Source of the DNA: Paenibacillus sp. AN1007
Lineage (GTDB): Bacteria > Bacillota > Bacilli > Paenibacillales > Paenibacillaceae
Length of the DNA stretch: 64,000 bases
Direction of reading: 5' to 3'
NCBI RefSeq assembly: GCF_040702995.1
Contig: NZ_CP159992.1
Location: 1,947,501 to 2,011,500 of the forward strand
Shown: piece by piece, positions 54,636 to 62,111 of the stretch
How the letters are laid out: the number at the start of each line of letters is the position of its first letter
Position numbering within the stretch: the first letter of the stretch is position 1
Position numbers and translations under genes: made by a program
Notes under the pieces: generated by a model
Told to the model about the DNA's origin: nothing
The model's database searches: none
What the model saw: the letters and a program-made list of their open reading frames with translations, nothing else

Positions 54636-55477
54636 GTCAGAACCATTCAGAACATGAGAAGCAAACAGGGCGCGAAGGCTGGCTGGGGCAGCTGCACCGT
54701 GACCATATCCGCAAGATGGCAAAGTGGCGGCATCATATTCTTGCGGTACAGCTGTCCATCTTAGTTTGTATGTTTTTACTCTGGGAGCTGGCGGGCAGGT
54801 TGCGTTGGATTGATGTACTGCTTTTCAGTTATCCGAGCAAAATTTTCGGTCAAATTGGCAGAGATGTCGCCAGCGGTGAAATATGGTCGCATGTGGGGAT
54901 AACCGTAGGTGAAACAGTAGTCGGATTTTTGCTGGGGACACTTGTCGGAACGCTGCTCGCTGTTCTGATCTGGTGGTCTCCTTTTTTGTCCAAAGTACTG
55001 GACCCTTATATGGTTGTATTCAACAGCATGCCCAAGGTAGCGCTGGGTCCGATCTTTATTGTCATGTTCGGGGCGGGATTTACAGCCATTGTCATGACAA
55101 CTCTCTCGATTACAGTGATTATTACAACGCTTGTTGTATACAACAGCTTCAACGAAGTCGATCCCAATTATATTAAGGTCATTCGTACGTTTGGCGGAGA
55201 CCGCTCCGAAATTTTTGCCAAGGTTGTGTTTCCCGCTTCATTCCCTACCATCGTATCTACGTTGAAAGTAAATGTAGGTATGGCTTGGGTAGGAGTTATC
55301 GTGGGTGAGTTTTTGGTGGCGAAAGAGGGACTGGGATATTTAATCATTTACGGATTCCAGGTATTTAACTTCACACTTGTATTATCGAGTCTGCTTATTA
55401 TTGCCGCCGTGGCTGCGGCGATGTACCAGCTGGTTGTATATATAGAGCGCAAACTGTTAGCTGGACGCAGATCATAA
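54632..55477 (+). CDS. ABC transporter permease, SsuC/NrtB-like
   Basis: A 281-residue protein with six predicted membrane segments and the EAA-like cytoplasmic loop around RTFGGDRSEIFAKVVFPASFP near residue 187. GTG 54632 overlaps the end of the ATPase frame, and GGAGGAGGTGAG lies upstream. It pairs with the preceding binding lipoprotein and the frameshifted ATPase. Confidence 0.93.
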   Translation: MSQNHSEHEKQTGREGWLGQLHRDHIRKMAKWRHHILAVQLSILVCMFLLWELAGRLRWIDVLLFSYPSKIFGQIGRDVASGEIWSHVGITVGETVVGFLLGTLVGTLLAVLIWWSPFLSKVLDPYMVVFNSMPKVALGPIFIVMFGAGFTAIVMTTLSITVIITTLVVYNSFNEVDPNYIKVIRTFGGDRSEIFAKVVFPASFPTIVSTLKVNVGMAWVGVIVGEFLVAKEGLGYLIIYGFQVFNFTLVLSSLLIIAAVAAAMYQLVVYIERKLLAGRRS

Positions 55478-55960
55478 CTCGGAATATACAATCATGAATG
55501 AAAAACCTGCCAGCGTATCGCGGTCAAGTAGGGTAAGAGGCCATTAGGGCACATTCGTATATCGTTGAGAACCATATGTATACACTTTCACAAGAGGTGT
55601 AACGTTGCTCGCGATTGTAAAATCAAGTAGGATATTTGATGGAAGCAAGTACTCCGTGCCGGTCAGGAACAAGAGGACGAATGGACGATTCGTCTGTCAA
55701 TTCGGATTCTGATTCTATATTGGGATTCCAATACTGTAAATGAAAAGCAGTGCTGCTTCTTCGAAGCATGTTTCTGTGACCGGCATGTTCGCACATGCCG
55801 GTTAATGTCGTCTAGTTTCAAGCAGGTTGAGTCATACTAATGTGGGCTGTTCTAACTGATCTAGACAGGGTAATACAGACTGGACAAGGAGTAACATACG
55901 GAAACGGGCGATATATAGGGCCGCGAACTTTTGTGCAGCTTAGAGGAGATGGAATGTTAA
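55478..55960. other. Intergenic stretch without a recognisable gene
   Basis: About 480 bases. ACCGGCATG and CATGCCGGT form a hairpin at 55779-55802 without a T-tract, and GACGAAT/ATTCGTC is a short inverted repeat near 55676-55695. No coding frame, promoter or terminator stands out. Confidence 0.6.
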
Positions 55961-56938
55961 ATGGGTTTTAGGGTCATTAAAACAGCGATTGCAGCGCTGA
56001 TGGCTGTTCTGATTGCGGACTGGTGCCGCCTGCCAGGGCCAACGTCAGCTGGTTTGCTTGCAATTCTGGGTGTGGATGTAACAAGAAAAAGGAGTATTCG
56101 CACGATATCGGCACGTTTTTTTGCATCTGTGGTCGGTCTTTTGTTTGCAAGTGTACTTTTTCACTTTCTCGGCTTCCATTATTGGGTGTTGGGAGTATAC
56201 ATACTAACCGCTTTTCCGGTTATTGTTCGGGCAGGTTTCAAGGAAGGCATTGTTACAGGTTCAGTCGTGGTGTTTCGAGTATTCAGCGGTGGGGAGATGG
56301 ATCTGCATGTTGTTCTTGTGCAGGTCGCGCTGCTTTTGATTGGCCTTGGTTCAGCCATGGTTGTGAATCTGGCCTATATGCCGGCCGCTGATCCACAGAT
56401 GCTTCGAATCCGCAAACGGATTGATGAGCTGTTCTCCAAAATTTTTCAGGAATTCGCGACTACGCTGCGTAATCCTAACGAAGTTTGGGCGGGAAAAGAA
56501 TTGATTGAAGCAGATAAAGCTGTGCTCGGCGGAATCGAGGCCGCCAAACGCTCATTAGAGAATCAGGTCATTCATCCGAACGAGGGCTGGAGCGTATACT
56601 TTTATATGCGCAAAACACAGCTTGATTCTATACAGCACATGATGCACCTTGTGTCCCAGGTCTATCAGAAGATGCCGCATGCCGAGATGGTATCAGAACT
56701 GTTTGACCAGCTCAGCCAAGATGTGTTGACCGAATCATACACCGGAAGAACGGAAAAACTTCTGGCAGATGTGCAGGAAGAATTCAGACGTATGGAGCTT
56801 CCTGATACAAGGGAAGAATTCGAGATGCGTTCCGCTATTCTCCAGCTGTGCCGCGAGCTCTCGATGTATCTGAAAATCGCGAAGAAGGACAAGGCGCCTT
56901 CTCCAATATCAGATCGCTCCCAATCTGTAAACGAATAA
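55961..56938 (+). CDS. Aromatic acid exporter family (ArAE_1/DUF939-like) membrane protein
   Basis: A 325-residue protein with four or five N-terminal membrane segments (KTAIAALMAVLIADWCRLPGP, GLLAILGVDVTRKRS) and a cytoplasmic helical C-terminal half. The N-terminal pattern matches the YgaE/YqjA-like aromatic acid exporter family of Firmicutes. AGAGGAGATGG precedes the ATG. Substrate unknown. Confidence 0.85.
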   Translation: MGFRVIKTAIAALMAVLIADWCRLPGPTSAGLLAILGVDVTRKRSIRTISARFFASVVGLLFASVLFHFLGFHYWVLGVYILTAFPVIVRAGFKEGIVTGSVVVFRVFSGGEMDLHVVLVQVALLLIGLGSAMVVNLAYMPAADPQMLRIRKRIDELFSKIFQEFATTLRNPNEVWAGKELIEADKAVLGGIEAAKRSLENQVIHPNEGWSVYFYMRKTQLDSIQHMMHLVSQVYQKMPHAEMVSELFDQLSQDVLTESYTGRTEKLLADVQEEFRRMELPDTREEFEMRSAILQLCRELSMYLKIAKKDKAPSPISDRSQSVNE

Positions 56939-56948
56939 TAGAAAATAG

Positions 56949-56980
56949 TTGTCACCCTAGACGGATGTCCTGCATACACT
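56949..56980 (+). promoter_or_regulatory. Candidate sigma-E-type promoter of cotE
   Basis: CATACACT at 56973-56980 matches the sigma-E -10 consensus (CATACA-T), with TTGTCACC at 56949-56956 as a possible -35 about 16 bases upstream. In Bacillus subtilis cotE is transcribed in the mother cell by sigma-E and sigma-K, which fits. Confidence 0.5.
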
Positions 56981-57013
56981 TGTAGTGAATGATTGTATGG
57001 AGGAGGTTTAAAG

Positions 57014-57574
57014 ATGTCATTGAGTCATAAACATCAATGTAGAGAGATTATCACGAAGGCGATCTGCGGCAAAGGTCGTAAGTTCTCTACCGTAACACAT
57101 ACCGTGACTCCGCCAAATGGTCCGACCAGTATTTTGGGGGCTTGGATTATCAACCACCAGTATGAAGCCGTATCAGCGGGGGACGGAATTGAAGTTATTG
57201 GTACTTACGATATCAACATCTGGTATTCCTATGACAAAAACTCACAGACGGATGTAGCCAAAGAAACGGTATCGTATGTAGAACATGTGCCTTTGTCCTA
57301 TCTGGACCCGAAACACCGGACTTCCACAGTAGAGGTATCTGCGGATGCAACGCAGGAACCCAGCTGTGTGGAAGCCACAGTGTCCGCGGGCGGCGGCAGC
57401 GTAATTATCCGGGTTGAGCGGGAATTCGCTGTAGAGCTCGTGGCGGAGACTAAAGTATGTGTGAAGGTGTGCACGGATGGCTGCGGTGATTACGAAGACA
57501 AAGATTATGACTACGGCAGCGCTGATGGAGACTATGATGATCTCGATCCGGACCTGCTGGATGATGAGCTGTAA
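57014..57574 (+). CDS. cotE: Outer spore coat protein CotE
   Basis: A 186-residue protein with the CotE pattern: CREIITKAICGKGRKFS near the N-terminus, PTSILGAWIINHQYEA, DINIWYSYDKNSQT, and an acidic tail (DYDYGSADGDYDDLDPDLLDDEL). In Bacillus, CotE is the morphogenetic protein that directs outer coat assembly around the forespore. AGGAGG lies 7 bases before ATG 57014. Its presence marks the host as an endospore former. Confidence 0.95.
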   Translation: MSLSHKHQCREIITKAICGKGRKFSTVTHTVTPPNGPTSILGAWIINHQYEAVSAGDGIEVIGTYDINIWYSYDKNSQTDVAKETVSYVEHVPLSYLDPKHRTSTVEVSADATQEPSCVEATVSAGGGSVIIRVEREFAVELVAETKVCVKVCTDGCGDYEDKDYDYGSADGDYDDLDPDLLDDEL

Positions 57575-57641
57575 ATCGCTTATTCAGGGTGATGCGTAAT
57601 TCTCATAACCTAAGGTATCATATGCACCATACGGTGCGGTG

Positions 57642-57667
57642 AAGAGGGCGAAAGCCCTCTTTCTTTC
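57642..57667 (+). terminator. Intrinsic terminator after cotE
   Basis: AAGAGGGC, loop GAAA, GCCCTCTT then TCTTTC. Confidence 0.8.
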
Positions 57668-57729
57668 ATAAAGTACAAAAAATGGGTTGTGACGAGCCTG
57701 ATGATGTGCCTGAAGAACCGAAACGGGAA

Positions 57730-57755
57730 GGCTCCGCAGCTGCGGAGTTTTTTTT
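57730..57755 (+). terminator. Second intrinsic terminator before the amidoligase-like gene
   Basis: CTCCGCAGCTGCGGAG is a palindromic stem followed by eight or nine T residues. Confidence 0.8.
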
Positions 57756-57790
57756 AATAAGCAGTGAGCGATGAAGAGAGGAGGGTCAGA

Positions 57791-59041
57791 ATGAACGTCA
57801 AAGAAGAAGCGGAAGACGCAGTTCGAGCTTATACGAAGCTGAGTCCTGGCGATCGGATAGCGCGGCTGAAGCAGGCGGGAATTGAAGTGCTTTCCGCGAG
57901 TGAGCAGCGCAGACGGGAACCTGGACTTCGCGTACGATATGATGTAGATGTCAGCTGCCTTCAGGCCATTCGGATCAGACGCAGGGATACAAGTGGTATG
58001 GGAGCGAGGCAGGAAGGCGAGCTGGACCCGGAAGCATCTTCATCTGTGTATAAGCGAGTAGAGCGGCTTGCAATCAAAACGGTATATACTTTAGGACTGG
58101 ATCATGGAGCCGTTCGCCTGGAAGCGTCGGGTCATGGCGGGTGTGCAGTCATTGCAGTCGATCCGAGCCCGTGGAAAGGGGTAACCGACCTTGCTGCACT
58201 GTACAGGGAAAGCTGGCATCAGCATCAGACTTTGCTTCATCAGGAGCAGCAGGAGAAAAGGATTCCTGTCATGGGTATGGACCCCGAATTTCTGCTGGTA
58301 CAGATGCCTGAATCCAAAATCGTACCCGCTTCACGTTTTCTCGAACGTACGGGTGTCGCGGGGTGTGATTCCGTAACGATTGGCGGCAGACGTGTGTATC
58401 CCGTTGCGGAACTTCGCCCTGCACCGAGTGCGGAGCCCAAAGAATTGTTATCACATCTGATGCGAGCCTTTGCGGCTGCTTCACGCCGTATCAGCGACTC
58501 GTCTCTGATCTGGCAGGCAGGCGGTATGCCGCAGCGAGGGCTGCCGCTGGGGGGGCATATTCATTTTAGCGGCGTGCACTTGAACGGGAGACTGCTCCGT
58601 GCACTGGATAATTACTTGGCACTGCCGCTGGCAGTGCTGCAGGATCCGCGCGGGAAGGGGAGACGGCCAAGGTATGGGGCGCTTGGTGACTTCCGCTTGA
58701 AATCCTACGGCGGATTTGAATATCGCACCCTGCCGAGTTTTCTCGTTTCTCCGGTCGTGGCTAAAGGCGTCGTTTCCCTCGCGGGGCTGATTGCGTGCAG
58801 CTATAGTGAATTAATGCAGCGCCCTTTGAGCGAGGCGAACATTCATTCCGCATTTTATGAGGGGCGGCGTGAAATCATGATGGAGCATATTCCTTCACTG
58901 ATGGATGATTTGATGCGGCTGCCTGAATATGTTCGTTATGAGCGGTATGCAGCTCCGTTAATGCGGCAATTCAAACGAGGACATACCTGGGATGAGAGCC
59001 GCGATATACGTAAACTTTGGAATATTCGGGTAGGCTCATGA
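57791..59041 (+). CDS. Amidoligase-like protein (phage phiEco32-type COOH-NH2 ligase family)
   Basis: A protein of about 416 residues with MGMDPEFLLV, VAELRPAPSAEP, GGHIHFSG and GGFEYRTLPSF. This order matches putative amidoligases of the glutamine-synthetase-like fold, in which Glu and His residues bind metal and ATP and join a carboxyl to an amine. I chose ATG 57791 (MNVKEEAED), with GAGGAGGG just upstream, over 57764. It lies between cotE and mutS. A role in spore or cell-envelope peptide modification is possible but unproven. Confidence 0.8.
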   Translation: MNVKEEAEDAVRAYTKLSPGDRIARLKQAGIEVLSASEQRRREPGLRVRYDVDVSCLQAIRIRRRDTSGMGARQEGELDPEASSSVYKRVERLAIKTVYTLGLDHGAVRLEASGHGGCAVIAVDPSPWKGVTDLAALYRESWHQHQTLLHQEQQEKRIPVMGMDPEFLLVQMPESKIVPASRFLERTGVAGCDSVTIGGRRVYPVAELRPAPSAEPKELLSHLMRAFAAASRRISDSSLIWQAGGMPQRGLPLGGHIHFSGVHLNGRLLRALDNYLALPLAVLQDPRGKGRRPRYGALGDFRLKSYGGFEYRTLPSFLVSPVVAKGVVSLAGLIACSYSELMQRPLSEANIHSAFYEGRREIMMEHIPSLMDDLMRLPEYVRYERYAAPLMRQFKRGHTWDESRDIRKLWNIRVGS

Positions 59042-59145
59042 AGAAGCGGCGTTTTTTTGTTATAATGAGTATAGGACTATTATTACGTTAAGATATGGAA
59101 GATATGAAGCAGTAAGCCCTTAAAGGAACAGGCGATTAGCCGAAA

Positions 59146-59186
59146 AATAAGGCGGAGGTGCGATCTTGGTGCCTGACCGCCTTATT
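59146..59186 (+). repeat. Hairpin in the mutS leader
   Basis: AATAAGGCGG and CCGCCTTATT (10-bp perfect stem, loop about 21) lie between a TATAAT at 59061-59066 and the mutS start. It is not followed by a T-tract, so a leader structure rather than a terminator is likely. Confidence 0.45.
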
Positions 59187-59233
59187 GGCTTCCCAAGGAC
59201 ATTTCTTCCTGACATCATAGGAACGGATGGTGG

Positions 59234-62089
59234 ATGGATATCATGGCTCAATATACGCCAATGATTCAACAATATTTGCAGGTGAAAGCCGAAGCACAGG
59301 ATGCATTTCTTTTTTTCAGATTAGGTGATTTCTACGAAATGTTCTTTGACGATGCGATTAACGCTGCGAGGGAACTGGAGATTACGTTAACTGCACGAAA
59401 CGGAGGAACAGACGACAAGATTCCGATGTGCGGTGTACCCTACCATTCGGCTGAAAATTACATACAGCGTCTGATTGAGAAAGGGTACAAAGTAGCCATT
59501 TGCGAGCAGATGGAAGATCCGACCGTGACCAAAGGTATGGTGCGGCGCGAGATCGTTCGTGTAGTTACGCCGGGAACGGTGATGGAAGGAAAGACGCTGG
59601 GAGACAAGTCCAATAACTACATGGTCTGTCTAACGGGAAACCGCAGCACCATGGCTCTTGCTGCTTGTGACCTGTCTACGGGTGAATTGTACGTCACATC
59701 GGTCCCTTATTCCAAAGCGTGGCTTAAGGACGAAATTGGTATCTATGAGCCTTCTGAACTTGTAGGAGATGCTGCTCTGCTGGAGCTTGTAGAATCAGAG
59801 TCATCCCCGATTGGTCGCCCGGTGGTTTACACGGCCTGGACCAAGAGCAAAGAGGATCTTGTACGGCAGCAGTTTGGGGAGTCGGTATGGGCAAGATTGG
59901 AGCCGGAACGTCAGGCATGTGTTGCGCGCCTGTTTTCGTATCTGAGTGAAACGCAGAAGCGTTCGCTTGGACAATTAACACAAATATCGGCGTATGAGCC
60001 GGACCATTATATGATTCTGGACCCGTTTACACGTCGAAATCTGGAGCTGGTCGAAACGGTGCGCGAGCGCTCCAAGAAAGGCTCGCTGCTGTGGCTTCTG
60101 GATCGTACGGAAACATCGATGGGCGCACGTATGATGCGGCGCTGGGTAGACAAACCGCTGCTGCAAAAAGGAAAGATCAATGAGCGTTTGGAAGCGGTAG
60201 ATACTTTGTACAACCAATTTATTCTGCGTGAGGATCTGCGATCAGAGCTGAAAGACATCTATGATCTGGAACGTCTCGTTGGACGGATTGCTTTTGGTAA
60301 TGCGAATGGTCGTGATCTGAATGCGCTCAAATCGTCATTGGACAAAATCCCGAGTCTGCGCCAGCATTGTGCAAATTCTGCGTCAGCTACACTTCAGCAT
60401 ATTGCCGAAATGATGGATGATTGCGCCGATCTGCGGGATGCTATCGGACAAGCCATTGTGGATGAACCGCCGGTGTCGGTCAGAGATGGTGGACTTATTC
60501 GCGAAGGATATCACGCGAGGCTGGATGAGCTGCGTGAGGCATCGGTTAATGGTAAACAGTGGATCGCTGAACTCGAAGCGAGAGAACGTGAGGCGACAGG
60601 CATTCGCTCGCTGAAAATCGGATACAACAAAGTATTCGGATATTATATTGAAATTACCAAATCGAATCTGGCTTCCCTTCCTGAAGGACGATATGAGCGC
60701 AAACAAACGCTTGCTAACGCCGAACGTTATATTACACCTGAACTGAAAGAGAAGGAAACACTAATTCTTGAGGCTCAGGATAAAATGGTCGATATCGAGT
60801 ACAGTCTGTTCGCAGCACTGCGTGATCGTCTGAATCAAGAGATTGCAAGGCTGCAGAAGCTTGCCGAACAGGTGGCCGAGATTGACGTATATCAATCGTT
60901 TGCGGTAATTAGTGCGGAGCGTAATTTTGTACGGCCTGTGCTGACGGATGGATATAATCTTGTCGTAGAGCAGGGACGTCATCCTGTTGTGGAAGCGGTG
61001 ATGCGGGATGGGGCTTTTATTGCCAATCACACCGCCATGACCGAGGAAGAGGCACATATCCTGCTGATTACCGGACCCAATATGGCTGGGAAAAGTACGT
61101 ATATGAGACAAGTGGCATTGATCTCCATTCTGGCACAGATCGGCTGCTTTGTGCCTGCGGGTCAAGCGGAAGTGCCGATCATGGACCGGATCTTCACACG
61201 TATTGGGGCTGCGGACGATCTCATCGGCGGACAGAGTACGTTTATGGTAGAGATGGCGGATATCCAAGTCATGACCGAAAAAGCAACTCCGCGCAGTCTG
61301 ATCATCATCGATGAGCTTGGCCGTGGAACATCGACGAGTGAAGGGATGGCGATTGCACAATCCGTTATTGAATATGTGCATGATGTGATCGGCTGTAAAG
61401 CGCTCGTCTCTACACACTTTCATGAGCTGGCCCACCTGGAGGAAAGTCTGGACAAGTTGGCAAACTATTCGATGGCGGTTCAGGAGAGCGGCGATAAGGT
61501 AAACTTCCTGCGGAAATTGATTGCGGGAGCAGCAAGCAGCAGTTACGGCATCTATTGTGCGCGGCTTGCGGGACTGCCTGACAGCATCATTGAGCGGGCG
61601 AACGGACTGCTGCACGGATTCGAACAAGCCGCTTCACAAGTGGCCGTAGGCAGTGAGTTTGCGAGTGACCGGGGACAGCTGTCAAGTCAGCAGATGCAGA
61701 CGCATGGTTTTAACTCGTCTGTTACCATGGAAGACCCGCTCATTCGGGAACGAAATACGAATGATGCTGCTGCGAACATGGATACAACGTTAACAGCGCT
61801 GAATGAAAAGGCAGATGCGGCCTCTCCAGAGAAGACGACAGGGCACGTTGACCATGAGGAAAATGCTGCGGCTGTTTCTAATCAGAAACAGCCGGAGGTT
61901 GTGCAGTTGTCCATCTTCGATGACGAGGAACCGACAGCTCTGCAGCCTTCACGAACGGTTGTGGTGGAGGATAAACCTGCACGTGAACTGATCCGTCATA
62001 TGAAAGAGATTGATGTGATGAACATGACACCGCTGCAGGCGATGCAAATATTAAATGATCTTAAATTGAAGGCACAGCAATTATCCTGA
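59234..62089 (+). CDS. mutS: DNA mismatch repair protein MutS
   Basis: It recognises base mismatches and starts repair with MutL. The mismatch motif GDFYEMFFDD is near residue 31, Walker A GPNMAGKST near 613, and Walker B LIIIDELGRGTSTSEG near 692. A long variable C-terminal region of about 100 residues ends with QLSIFDDE, a likely sliding-clamp-binding motif, and a final helical domain. At 951 residues it is longer than usual (about 850-900) because of that region. ATG 59234 or 59243 (MAQYTPM) could be the start. Confidence 0.97.
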   Translation: MDIMAQYTPMIQQYLQVKAEAQDAFLFFRLGDFYEMFFDDAINAARELEITLTARNGGTDDKIPMCGVPYHSAENYIQRLIEKGYKVAICEQMEDPTVTKGMVRREIVRVVTPGTVMEGKTLGDKSNNYMVCLTGNRSTMALAACDLSTGELYVTSVPYSKAWLKDEIGIYEPSELVGDAALLELVESESSPIGRPVVYTAWTKSKEDLVRQQFGESVWARLEPERQACVARLFSYLSETQKRSLGQLTQISAYEPDHYMILDPFTRRNLELVETVRERSKKGSLLWLLDRTETSMGARMMRRWVDKPLLQKGKINERLEAVDTLYNQFILREDLRSELKDIYDLERLVGRIAFGNANGRDLNALKSSLDKIPSLRQHCANSASATLQHIAEMMDDCADLRDAIGQAIVDEPPVSVRDGGLIREGYHARLDELREASVNGKQWIAELEAREREATGIRSLKIGYNKVFGYYIEITKSNLASLPEGRYERKQTLANAERYITPELKEKETLILEAQDKMVDIEYSLFAALRDRLNQEIARLQKLAEQVAEIDVYQSFAVISAERNFVRPVLTDGYNLVVEQGRHPVVEAVMRDGAFIANHTAMTEEEAHILLITGPNMAGKSTYMRQVALISILAQIGCFVPAGQAEVPIMDRIFTRIGAADDLIGGQSTFMVEMADIQVMTEKATPRSLIIIDELGRGTSTSEGMAIAQSVIEYVHDVIGCKALVSTHFHELAHLEESLDKLANYSMAVQESGDKVNFLRKLIAGAASSSYGIYCARLAGLPDSIIERANGLLHGFEQAASQVAVGSEFASDRGQLSSQQMQTHGFNSSVTMEDPLIRERNTNDAAANMDTTLTALNEKADAASPEKTTGHVDHEENAAAVSNQKQPEVVQLSIFDDEEPTALQPSRTVVVEDKPARELIRHMKEIDVMNMTPLQAMQILNDLKLKAQQLS

Positions 62090-62111
62090 GTAACCGGGAG
62101 GAGGAGAACCT

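Noticed and set aside
57682-57774. Small frame MGCDEPDDVPEEPKREGSA between cotE and the amidoligase-like gene
   Set aside because: There is no ribosome site, and the frame runs through a strong intrinsic terminator.
60761-61627. 288-codon minus-strand frame inside mutS
   Set aside because: It lies opposite conserved MutS ATPase motifs and is explained by codon bias of mutS.
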